From NCBI GenBank assembly GCA_028820035.1, contig JAPPKI010000391.1, positions 1 to 12,178 on the forward strand: DNA of 12,178 bases. The letters are read 5' to 3'. Shown here one piece after another: positions 1 to 6,689 of this stretch. Origin of the DNA: a bacterium. Lineage in GTDB: Bacteria; Actinomycetota; Acidimicrobiia; Acidimicrobiales; Bin134. The notes under the pieces were generated by a model, which saw only the letters and a list, made by a program, of their open reading frames with translations, did not search any database and had not been told where the DNA came from. The stretch's first letter is position 1; every line of letters starts with the position of its first letter. The translations under genes were made by a program, and so were the position numbers.

Positions 1-171
1 CGGCAGGGCCATGGCCGGCCACTCCAGGCCCACCAGCGTCTGCCAGAAGTCGGCGGCATCTTTCTGGCCGTCCGCAACCGCCCTGGCCAACTCGGGGGGC
101 GCCTCGGCGTCGAGAATGTCGCGCACCGCCCGCTGGAGCTCCAGCTGGTCCTCGGTGAACTCGAACTCCAT
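1..171 (-). CDS. Acyl-CoA dehydrogenase, N-terminal 57 residues only (runs off left edge)
   Basis: Reading leftward from ATG at 171 there are 57 uninterrupted codons, beginning MEFEFTEDQLELQRAVRDIL and ending at the window edge. This is the amphipathic N-terminal helix typical of the acyl-CoA dehydrogenase (ACAD) family, including the family-typical run 'DFWQTLVGLEWPAMALP'. A ribosome-binding site AGGGG (180-184, minus strand) sits 8 nt before the ATG and straddles the stop of the preceding ACAD gene, leaving only 4 nt between the two genes, so they are an operon. The FAD-binding and catalytic parts lie outside the window, so it cannot be told whether this subunit is catalytic. Tandem ACADs of this kind often form heteromers in actinobacterial steroid side-chain pathways (family knowledge). 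That this pair does so is inference. Confidence 0.85.
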   Translation of the reverse strand, partial: MEFEFTEDQLELQRAVRDILDAEAPPELARAVADGQKDAADFWQTLVGLEWPAMALP

Positions 172-175
172 CGCT

Positions 176-1378
176 CTAACCCCTGGGCTGGCCGAGCACG
201 CGCTCGGCGATGATGTTGCGATGGATCTCGCTGGTTCCCCCGCTGATGGTGCCAGCGAATGTGAACCAGTACCGGTCGGCCCACGACAGCGCCGAGCGGT
301 CGCTCTCGTAGGGCGACTGCGCACCCTCGGGCACGGTGCGGTCCAGCGCGGCCGGGCCCAGCGACTCCAGCATCAGGAGCGCCAGCTTCTGCTGGGCCTC
401 CGATCCCAGCAGCTTCAGCAGCGACTGGTCGGCCACGTGCAGGCCTCTCTGGCTGCGGGCCAGTTGACGCTGGCCCAGCAGGCGCAGGGACCAGGAGTCC
501 ATGATCGAGCTTCCCAGCCCATCGAGCACCACGGGATCGTCGGCCGCGCCCGCACCGGCCCCGTCGTTCAACTGCGACAGCATGGCGTCCAGCATCTGGT
601 CGAGGCCCTGCGACCACAGGATCCACAACATCTCGCGCTCATGGGCCAGCGAGCCGGTGCAGACCCGCCAGCCGTCGTTGAGCTCACCGACCAGATTCTC
701 AGCAGGAACCTCCACGTCATCGAAGAACACCTCGTTGAAGTCGGGCTGCCGGGCCGTGATGTCCTGGAACGGCCGGCGTTCCAGACCGGGCGTGTCGGTC
801 TCGATGATCAGCGCCGAGATGCCTTTGTGCTTGGGCACATCGGGATCGGTGCGCACGAAGGCCAGCAGGACGTCGGCGTGATGGGCCCCGGAGGTCCACA
901 CCTTCTGGCCGTTGACGATGAAGCGGTCGCCGTCGAGAACGGCCCGGGTGGACAGCCCGGCCAGGTCGCTGCCCGCGCCCGGCTCGCTCATGCCCAGCGC
1001 GGCGGTCCGCTCCGCCCGCATGATCGGCACGGCCCAGCGGTGCTTCTGCTCCTCGGTGCCGAAGGTGATGATCGAGGCGCTGACGATGCCCAGACCCTGG
1101 GGGTTGAAGCTCTGGGTCACCCGGCGCCGGCCCAGCTCCTCCCAGTACACCGCCTGCTCGTAGAGGCTGGCGTTTCGGCCGCCGAACTCGGGCGGGTATC
1201 CCGGCACCAGCCAGCCGTCGTCGAACATGCGGCGCTGGTATTCCCGAGCCCAGGCCGGGATGTCGCCGCTCGACCGCGGCCGCACGGTCGTGGAGGCCGG
1301 GTCGGGGAGGTTGGCGTCGAGCCAGGCCGAGAACTCGGCCCTGAACGCCTCGACCTCTGAGGTGTAGGTCAGCCGCAC
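176..1378 (-). CDS. Acyl-CoA dehydrogenase (flavoprotein, alpha-beta dehydrogenation of an acyl-CoA)
   Basis: A 400-residue protein of normal ACAD length. It should oxidise an acyl-CoA to the 2,3-enoyl-CoA with FAD, passing electrons to ETF in the cytoplasm. Visible motifs are the N-terminal helical domain (about 1-120), the ACAD signature SEPGAGSDLAGL (131-142), WTSGAHHAD (161-169) in the beta domain, and the C-terminal TISGGTSEIHRN (377-388) followed by AERVLGQPRG. The MCAD-type catalytic Glu, which precedes 'GT' in the C-terminal motif, is Gly380 here. Glu247 in LAHERE (244-249) sits where isovaleryl- and long-chain-type ACADs carry their base, so Glu247 is the likely catalytic residue (inference). 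The start is GTG at 1378, with GGGGGA 4 nt upstream. A second ACAD follows after 4 nt. The substrate is unknown; a CoA ester made from the solute imported by the divergent transporter operon is a reasonable guess. Confidence 0.93.
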   Translation of the reverse strand: MRLTYTSEVEAFRAEFSAWLDANLPDPASTTVRPRSSGDIPAWAREYQRRMFDDGWLVPGYPPEFGGRNASLYEQAVYWEELGRRRVTQSFNPQGLGIVSASIITFGTEEQKHRWAVPIMRAERTAALGMSEPGAGSDLAGLSTRAVLDGDRFIVNGQKVWTSGAHHADVLLAFVRTDPDVPKHKGISALIIETDTPGLERRPFQDITARQPDFNEVFFDDVEVPAENLVGELNDGWRVCTGSLAHEREMLWILWSQGLDQMLDAMLSQLNDGAGAGAADDPVVLDGLGSSIMDSWSLRLLGQRQLARSQRGLHVADQSLLKLLGSEAQQKLALLMLESLGPAALDRTVPEGAQSPYESDRSALSWADRYWFTFAGTISGGTSEIHRNIIAERVLGQPRG

Positions 1379-1382
1379 ACCG

Positions 1383-1388
1383 TCCCCC
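1383..1388 (-). promoter_or_regulatory. Ribosome-binding site of the complete ACAD gene
   Basis: GGGGGA on the minus strand lies 4 nt before the GTG at 1378. It supports the GTG as the true start of the ACAD, whose protein then begins MRLTYTSEVEAFRAEF, the expected first helix. Confidence 0.5.
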
Positions 1389-1532
1389 GGGCGTTCACCG
1401 GAGCGACTGTATCGGCAAGCCGTCAGAGGCCGAAGGGATGGCTCCGTCTAGCATCAGCGATGGGAAGGCTTCTGACCGCGGCGCGAGTCGCCCTGACCCG
1501 CGCCGGGACGGCAGTATGGCGGCGCGACACCT

Positions 1533-1539
1533 AGGGGGA
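1533..1539 (+). promoter_or_regulatory. Ribosome-binding site fixing the binding-protein start at 1543
   Basis: AGGGGGA lies 3 nt before the ATG at 1543. The reading frame is open upstream to ATG codons at 1438 and 1516, but those would put 35 or 9 residues ahead of the signal peptide and have no comparable ribosome-binding site. The 1543 start places Arg-Gly-Arg-Arg directly before the hydrophobic stretch, as expected for a lipoprotein signal. Confidence 0.65.
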
Positions 1540-1542
1540 CTC

Positions 1543-3102
1543 ATGAACCGAGGCCGACGCACACTCACAGCCCTCTGCGCCATAGCCATGCTGGCCGCGG
1601 CCTGCGGCAACAGCCCCAGCGGCGACGGAGTCTCCCCGACCCCCGACCCGACCCCCGACCCGGCCGCACCGACTACGGCCGCACCGACCGCGGCCGCGCC
1701 GGATGCTCCCAGCGAGGAGCCCGCTCCGGAGCCGACCGAGACCGTCGAGGCGACCCCGGACGCTCCCGACGGGGCTCCTGAGCCTGACGCCACCGGTGAC
1801 GAGGCACCCGAATCCGCGGAATCGACTACCACTGTGGCCGTGGAGGTCGTCGTCGACGAGCCGGTCGACCCCTACCCGGAGCGCCACACGTTCGTGGCCC
1901 TCGAGGGCGTGCCCGGAGTCACCGACGACGAGATCCGGGTGTCGGTCGTGGGTATCAAGCAGAACAACCCGCTGGGCACCTGCATCCTCGACTGCTTCGT
2001 CACCGGGATCCAGGCCTACTTCGACTACGTCAACGACTCGGGGGGTGTCTACGGCCGCAATCTGGTCATCGACGAGATCCTCGACGACGAGCTGTTCCGC
2101 AACCAGGAGCACGCCCTGAAGATCATCGCCGACAACAGCAGTCTGGCCGCGTTCCAGGCGACCCTCCTTCCCTCGGGGTGGGGCGACCTCAACGACGCAG
2201 GGGTTCCGACCTTCGTGTGGAACATCCACGGCGCCGACGCCGTCAACCGCGACAACATCTTCGGCAACCATGTGATCGGGTGCCCCACCTGCACCATCCG
2301 GAGCTTCGTCTGGATCGCGTCCCAGGCCGGCGCGACCCGGGTCGGGCTGCTCGGATACGGCATCACCGAGACATCCAAGGTGTGCGCCAAGGCCTTCGCC
2401 GACTCGATCGATCTCTACGGGCCTGCGCTCGGTATGGAGGTCGCCTACTTCAACGACAACATGGCCTACGGCCTGCCCAACGGCATCGGGCCCGAGGTGA
2501 CCCAGATGATCGACGCCGGTGTCGATTTCATCGCCACCTGCATGGACCTGAACGCCATGCTGACCCTGGCCCAGGAACTCGAGCGCCAAGGCGCGAGAGA
2601 CCAGATCACGCTGCTCCATCCGAACTCCTACAACTATGAGTTCGTGGCGGCGGCGGGCGATCTGTTCGACGGCGACTACGCCCTGCTGGTGTTCGCCGCG
2701 TTCGAGTACGACGTGGACAGCCCGCTGCGCCACGCCTACGACCAGTGGGTGCCGGCCGACGGAGGCCCGGTGGCCGAGCAGACGTTGGTCGGCTGGATCA
2801 ACGCCGACCTGTTCGTCACCGGGCTGCTGGAGGCAGGACCCGAATACGACCGGCAGTCCATCATCGACTCGCTCAACCAGATCACCTACAGCGCGGGTGG
2901 CCTGATCAACCCCGTCGACTGGAGCCGCCAGCACACCGCGGTCGAGCCGTTCGTCTACGACTATGCGTACGAGCTTCACTGCACCTCCTCGGTGCGGATC
3001 GAGGGCGGGGGATTCGTCGGCTTCCAGCCCGCTCCGTGGATGTGCTGGCCCGGCGACACCGAGGAATGGTCCGAGCCGACGCCTACCGACTTCGCAGCCT
3101 GA
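1543..3102 (+). CDS. Lipoprotein solute-binding protein of a LivJ-type (HAAT family) ABC transporter
   Basis: A 519-residue extracytoplasmic lipoprotein that would capture the solute for the downstream permease and ATPases. The signal peptide is residues 1-20 (basic start, hydrophobic LCAIAMLAAA) with a lipobox ending in Cys21 (AAAC), so it should be lipid-anchored. Residues 22 to about 113 form a Pro/Ala/Thr/Asp/Glu-rich linker with no Lys or Arg before Arg114. From about 125 (VTDDEIRVSVVGI) a type-I periplasmic-binding fold runs to near the C-terminus, with landmarks DYVNDSGGVYGRNL (161-174) and TRVGLLGYG (265-273). The mature domain holds eight cysteines (147, 151, 247, 250, 281, 333, 480, 501), unusual for LivJ relatives and suggestive of disulfides. 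It is the first gene of the plus-strand run, 46 nt before the permease. The ligand is unknown: members of this family bind branched-chain amino acids, amides, urea, aromatic acids or steroid-like acids. Confidence 0.88.
   Translation: MNRGRRTLTALCAIAMLAAACGNSPSGDGVSPTPDPTPDPAAPTTAAPTAAAPDAPSEEPAPEPTETVEATPDAPDGAPEPDATGDEAPESAESTTTVAVEVVVDEPVDPYPERHTFVALEGVPGVTDDEIRVSVVGIKQNNPLGTCILDCFVTGIQAYFDYVNDSGGVYGRNLVIDEILDDELFRNQEHALKIIADNSSLAAFQATLLPSGWGDLNDAGVPTFVWNIHGADAVNRDNIFGNHVIGCPTCTIRSFVWIASQAGATRVGLLGYGITETSKVCAKAFADSIDLYGPALGMEVAYFNDNMAYGLPNGIGPEVTQMIDAGVDFIATCMDLNAMLTLAQELERQGARDQITLLHPNSYNYEFVAAAGDLFDGDYALLVFAAFEYDVDSPLRHAYDQWVPADGGPVAEQTLVGWINADLFVTGLLEAGPEYDRQSIIDSLNQITYSAGGLINPVDWSRQHTAVEPFVYDYAYELHCTSSVRIEGGGFVGFQPAPWMCWPGDTEEWSEPTPTDFAA
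1635..1705 (+). repeat. Short tandem repeats encoding the lipoprotein linker
   Basis: Two adjacent repeats are visible. A 12-nt unit CCCGACCCCCGA occurs twice in tandem (1635-1646 and 1647-1658), encoding TPDP-TPDP. Then a 15-nt unit starting CGGCCGCACCGAC recurs at 1661 and 1676, with a decayed third copy from 1691, encoding AAPTT, AAPTA and AAPDA. Such in-frame repeats can change copy number without breaking the gene and would alter linker length. Confidence 0.7.
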
Positions 3103-3148
3103 CCCCGGCACGCTCGCTTGACCGCAACCGAGCCTTGAGCGCCGCAGT

Positions 3149-5200
3149 GTGATCCTCGCTTCCGGGTTCTTCGAGGACCTCTTCCGAGGCATCTTGCAGG
3201 GCACGCCCCCCGGAGCGGTCTACGCGCTCATCGCCCTGGGCTTCGTGCTCACCTACAAGACCTCCGGCGTGTTCAACCTGGCGTTCGGCGCTCAGGCCTA
3301 CATCTCGGCCGCCATGTACTTCAAGGTCCACAGCGTGTGGGGCTGGCCCAAGTGGGCGGCCCTGCTCGTGTCGGTGTTCGTGCTGGCGCCGCTGGTGGGC
3401 CTGGTGCTGGAGCGAGCCATATTCCGCCACCTGCGGACCGCCTCGGCGGTGTCGAAGCTGGTCGTCACCATCGGTCTCAGCGTGGCCCTGCCCGAGATCT
3501 TCAATTGGGCGGCCCGGTTCAGCGCGGTGGCAGGTCGACAGATAACCGGCATCGTGCCCGACGGCGCCGGCGTGTACTACGACCCGTTCGGGGTCTACCG
3601 CTTCAACCGCGACGAGTTGGCCATGATGGCGGTGGCGCTCGCCGGGACGCTGCTCCTGGCCGCCCTGTTCCGCTTCACGATGATGGGCCTGTCCATGCGG
3701 GCGGTGGTGGAGAGTCCCCGCATGACTGAGCTGAGCGGGATCAACGCCAACCGGGTCTCGGCCTTCGCCTGGGCGCTGTCGAGCACGTTCGCGGGCATGG
3801 CCGGCGTGCTGATCGCGCCCCGGTTCAACTCGCTCAGTTCGGGGGACTACTTCACGCTGGTGATCATCGCGGTGGCCGCGGCGGCCACAGGCCTGCTCGT
3901 CAGCCTGCCCCGGGCTCTGCTGGGCGGGCTGGGGCTGGGATGGTTCATCGCGGTGTTCAACACCTTCCTGCCCGGACTGGCCGACGACCACACCTGGCTG
4001 CGGCCCTTCCAGGAGAATCTCACCCCGTCGCTGCCGTTCGTCGTGCTGTTCGCCATCCTCGTGCTGTGGCGGGCCGTCGGCCGGCAGCGCGAGGCATCCG
4101 ATCCCCTGGCCGGCGTGGACCCCCCGCCGCCGGCGTTGGCCGCGCTGGAACGCCACCCGAGGCTGACGCTGTTCACCCGGCTGTTCGGGGTCTTCTTCGT
4201 GACCGTGGTCGGGCTGGTGGTGTGGTTCCGGGCCGACGTCCTCTGGATGAGCCTCGTGACGAAGGCGGTGATCATCGCGCTCATCTACCTGTCGGTCACC
4301 GTCATCACCGGCATGGGCGGCCAGATCTCGCTGTGCCAGGGGACGTTCGCGGCCATCGGAGGCTTCACTGTCTTCCAGATGGCGGACCGGTTCAACATGT
4401 CGGTTCTGGCCGCCGCGCTGATCGGAGCGGCGCTGGCCGCAGCAGTCGGAGCGTTGCTGTCACTTCCCGTCCTGCGGTTGGGCGGAGTGTGGCTCGCCAT
4501 CGCCACGCTGGCGTTCGCCTTCTTCTTCGACGCGGTGATGGTGAAGTTCTCCTGGGTGGGCGGGGGAAGCACCGCCCTGCTCACCGGCACTCAGGTGCCC
4601 CGCCCGCTGATCGGACCGATCGACTTCGCCAGCGACCGAGCCTTCCTGGTGCTGGCGGTGGTGGCGCTGGTGGTGGTGTCGGTGGTGGTGATACAGCTGC
4701 GCGAGGGCACGATCGGGCGCACTCTGGCCGCCCTCCGGGGTAGCGAGGTGGCTGCCGCGTCGATCGGCATCTCCGCGGCTCGGGCCCGGATCGTCGCCTT
4801 CGCGGTGTCGGCCGCCATCGCCGGGTTGGGCGGAGCGCTGCTGGCGATGCATCAGCAGAATGTGAACTACGCGCTCAACTTTGCTCCAATCGTCGCGTTG
4901 TTCTGGCTGGTGGTGGTGGTCGCGCTCGGGTCTCGCACCGTGGAGGGAGCCATTCAGGCCGGTGCGGCCTTCGCCCTGTTCGAGCCGCTGATACTCCAGG
5001 GCGAGCTGCTCGGCTGGATCGTGCGGGGGGAGGAGCGTCTCCCTGAGTTCTTCCCGCTGTCGGGCAACTGGCGGCTGATCCTGTTCGGTCTCATGGCCAT
5101 GCAGTTCGCCCGCCATCCCGAGGGCCTGGTGGAGCACGGCAAGCGGCGTTCGGCTACGCGCATCAACGGCTGGCTCGAAGCCCGGGAGGCTCGAGCATGA
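3149..5200 (+). CDS. Fused LivH-LivM branched-chain-type ABC permease
   Basis: A 683-residue integral membrane protein that joins the two permease subunits of a LivHM transporter. The LivH half is about residues 1-308 (GAVYALIALGFVLTYKTSGV at 22-41, FNLAFGAQAY, and a coupling-helix region at 184-221). A Pro-rich hydrophilic linker spans about 309-340. The LivM half is about 341-683, with MGGQISLCQGTF (389-400) and a second coupling-helix region LRGSEVAAASIGIS (529-542). Each half carries several transmembrane segments. The only start available is GTG at 3149: the frame is closed by TGA at 3119-3121 and there is no good ribosome-binding site, only a weak GAG about 9 nt upstream. This implies lower expression than the binding protein, as is usual for such operons. 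The gene ends in an ATGA overlap with livG. Confidence 0.93.
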   Translation: MILASGFFEDLFRGILQGTPPGAVYALIALGFVLTYKTSGVFNLAFGAQAYISAAMYFKVHSVWGWPKWAALLVSVFVLAPLVGLVLERAIFRHLRTASAVSKLVVTIGLSVALPEIFNWAARFSAVAGRQITGIVPDGAGVYYDPFGVYRFNRDELAMMAVALAGTLLLAALFRFTMMGLSMRAVVESPRMTELSGINANRVSAFAWALSSTFAGMAGVLIAPRFNSLSSGDYFTLVIIAVAAAATGLLVSLPRALLGGLGLGWFIAVFNTFLPGLADDHTWLRPFQENLTPSLPFVVLFAILVLWRAVGRQREASDPLAGVDPPPPALAALERHPRLTLFTRLFGVFFVTVVGLVVWFRADVLWMSLVTKAVIIALIYLSVTVITGMGGQISLCQGTFAAIGGFTVFQMADRFNMSVLAAALIGAALAAAVGALLSLPVLRLGGVWLAIATLAFAFFFDAVMVKFSWVGGGSTALLTGTQVPRPLIGPIDFASDRAFLVLAVVALVVVSVVVIQLREGTIGRTLAALRGSEVAAASIGISAARARIVAFAVSAAIAGLGGALLAMHQQNVNYALNFAPIVALFWLVVVVALGSRTVEGAIQAGAAFALFEPLILQGELLGWIVRGEERLPEFFPLSGNWRLILFGLMAMQFARHPEGLVEHGKRRSATRINGWLEAREARA

Positions 5201-5964
5201 CGCGGGTGCTGGAGGCTTCCGGTATGAGCGTGGCCTTTGCGGGCATCCGTGCCCTCGACAATGTGAGCGTGAGCGTCGCGGCCGCAGAGCGAGTGGGTCT
5301 GATCGGCCCCAACGGCGCGGGCAAGACCACCCTCTTCAACTGCCTGCTCGGGATCCTGCGGCCCGATGCCGGTCGGGTGCTGCTCAACGGTGTCGATGTC
5401 GGCGGCTGGCCCGCCCATCGCCGGGCCCGCGCGGGCATGGGTCGCACCTTCCAGCGGGTCGAGCTGTTCGCCGACACCACCGTGCGCGAGCACCTGCTGA
5501 TCGCGGAGCGGGTCCGCAACGGCACGGGCGCATTCTGGAAGGACCTGATCGGCCGGGGCCGGCCGACAACCGACGAAGTCGCAGTCTGCGACGAGGTGCT
5601 GGAGCTGCTCGGCATCGCCGAACTCGCCGACAAGCCGGTCGAATCACTCAGCCTGGGGCAGAGCCGGCTGGTGGAAGTAGGCCGGGCTCTGATGACCGGT
5701 CCGCAGGTCCTGCTGCTCGACGAGCCCTCGTCGGGCCTCGACCGCGACGAGACGCAGGTGCTGGCCGACACCCTGAGGGCTGTGCAGGACACCCGGGGCT
5801 ACGCGGTGCTGCTGGTTGAGCATGATGTGTCGCTCGTGGCCGACTTCACCGAGCGCACCTACGTGCTGGATTCGGGGGCTCTCATCGCCGAGGGTTCAAC
5901 CGCGGACGTGCTGGCCGATCCGGCAGTGCGGCGGGCCTACCTGGGTAGCTTCGAGGTCACATGA
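5197..5964 (+). CDS. livG: LivG-type ABC transporter ATP-binding protein
   Basis: A 255-residue cytoplasmic ATPase that powers the LivHM permease. All ABC motifs are present: Walker A GPNGAGKT (37-44), Q-loop Gln86 in GRTFQR, signature LSLGQ (151-155, a variant of LSGGQ), Walker B VLLLDE (171-176), D-loop SGLD (179-182) and switch His209. The 'MGRTFQRVELF' segment and the length are typical of the LivG branch rather than LivF. The start ATG at 5197 overlaps the permease stop (ATGA) and has GGGAGG 7 nt upstream, so translation is coupled. It is followed by livF with a second ATGA overlap. The substrate is set by the binding protein and permease, not by this gene. Confidence 0.95.
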   Translation: MTRVLEASGMSVAFAGIRALDNVSVSVAAAERVGLIGPNGAGKTTLFNCLLGILRPDAGRVLLNGVDVGGWPAHRRARAGMGRTFQRVELFADTTVREHLLIAERVRNGTGAFWKDLIGRGRPTTDEVAVCDEVLELLGIAELADKPVESLSLGQSRLVEVGRALMTGPQVLLLDEPSSGLDRDETQVLADTLRAVQDTRGYAVLLVEHDVSLVADFTERTYVLDSGALIAEGSTADVLADPAVRRAYLGSFEVT

Positions 5965-6689
5965 GCGCCTCGATCCTTGAACTGCGCGATGTGGAGGCCG
6001 GCTACGGGCCGTTCCGAGCGCTGTTCGGGGTGTCGCTGGCGGTCGGTGCCGGGGAGGCGGTTGCGCTAGTGGGCGCCAACGGGGCCGGCAAGACCACCCT
6101 GGCCCGGGTGGCCAGCGGCCTGCTGGCCCCGAGTGCCGGATCGGTGCACATCGACGGCTCGGAGGCCGACCAGGGCAGCCTCCCGGCCTGGCGATTCGTG
6201 CGGGCCGGGGTGATGCACGCCCCCGAGGGACGTTCGGTGTTCGCCACCCTCAGCGTCGAGGACAATCTGGCGCTGTCGTTCCAGCGGGCCTTCGGTCGGT
6301 CCGGCCTGGCTGACGGGCTGGACCGGGCCTACGAGCTGTTCCCCCGGCTGGGCGAGCGTCGCGGCCAGGTCGCCGGCACGCTGTCGGGTGGTGAGCAGCG
6401 CATGCTGTCGCTGGCGCGGGTGCTGGTGGAGTCGCCCCGGCTGCTGATCGCCGATGAACTTTCCTTGGGTCTCGCCCCCATGGTCGTCGACCAGGTGTTC
6501 GAGACGCTGAGCCAGATCAGGGCAACCGGCACGGCGCTGCTGATCGTGGAGCAGCAGGTCGGCCACGCCCTCGAGCTGTGCGACCGGGCCGCCGTCCTGG
6601 AGCACGGGTTGATCTCGTGGCAGGGCCCGACGAACGAGGCAGGAGCCGCCCTTGAGTCGCGCCTCTTCGAGTCAAGGGCACCTCACTGA
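5961..6689 (+). CDS. livF: LivF-type ABC transporter ATP-binding protein
   Basis: A 242-residue partner ATPase to the upstream LivG. Motifs are Walker A GANGAGKT (38-45), HAPEGRSVF (86-94, the LivF form of the Q-loop region), the canonical signature LSGGEQ (141-146), Walker B LLIADE (161-166), the D-loop region SLGLAP (168-173), and VEQQ (196-199), where LivF proteins normally carry Gln in place of the switch His. The ATG at 5961 overlaps the livG stop and has GAGG 4 nt upstream. Its own TGA shares one base with the ATG of the thiolase-like gene (TGATG), tying the transporter translationally to a CoA-ester enzyme. That coupling is the best hint to the transporter's role. Confidence 0.95.
   Translation: MSASILELRDVEAGYGPFRALFGVSLAVGAGEAVALVGANGAGKTTLARVASGLLAPSAGSVHIDGSEADQGSLPAWRFVRAGVMHAPEGRSVFATLSVEDNLALSFQRAFGRSGLADGLDRAYELFPRLGERRGQVAGTLSGGEQRMLSLARVLVESPRLLIADELSLGLAPMVVDQVFETLSQIRATGTALLIVEQQVGHALELCDRAAVLEHGLISWQGPTNEAGAALESRLFESRAPH

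Larger units (their letters stand above)
1379..1542. promoter_or_regulatory. Divergent intergenic region between the ACAD operon and the transporter operon
   Basis: These 164 bp separate two oppositely transcribed operons and must hold both start regions. Candidate actinobacterial -10 hexamers (TANNNT) are TAGCAT at 1449-1454 on the plus strand and TACAGT at 1406-1411 on the minus strand. Neither has a convincing -35 at the usual spacing, so the promoters are only tentative. A 7-bp inverted repeat, CGGCGCG (1479-1485) and CGCGCCG (1499-1505) with a 13-nt loop, lies in the putative leader of the binding-protein gene and could be a hairpin or an operator half-site pair. No regulator gene is adjacent to indicate which. 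Confidence 0.4.

Noticed and set aside
11..1360. Long plus-strand frame (449 codons) opposite the complete ACAD gene
   Set aside because: It mirrors a gene with clear ACAD motifs, its product is rich in Arg, His, Gly and Gln without any recognisable domain, and such antisense frames are expected at high GC.
1438..1542. N-terminal extension of the binding protein from ATG 1438 or 1516
   Set aside because: It would bury the lipoprotein signal peptide internally and lacks a ribosome-binding site, while ATG 1543 has a strong one.
3111..3141. CGCTC/GAGCG pairing between the binding-protein and permease genes as an attenuator
   Set aside because: Only 5 bp with a long loop and no U-run; too weak to call.
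1531..3204. 557-codon minus-strand frame opposite the binding-protein gene
   Set aside because: Antisense shadow of a well-supported lipoprotein gene; composition is dominated by Arg, Gly, Val and Asp with no motif.
3083..4156. 357-codon minus-strand frame opposite the permease
   Set aside because: Product is an Arg/Gln/His/Gly-rich string with no fold; it is the complement of hydrophobic permease codons.
4646..4690. GTG/GGT-rich tract in the permease gene that looks like a trinucleotide repeat
   Set aside because: It encodes a Val/Leu-rich transmembrane helix (LVLAVVALVVVSVVVIQL); biased codons explain it without invoking a repeat element.
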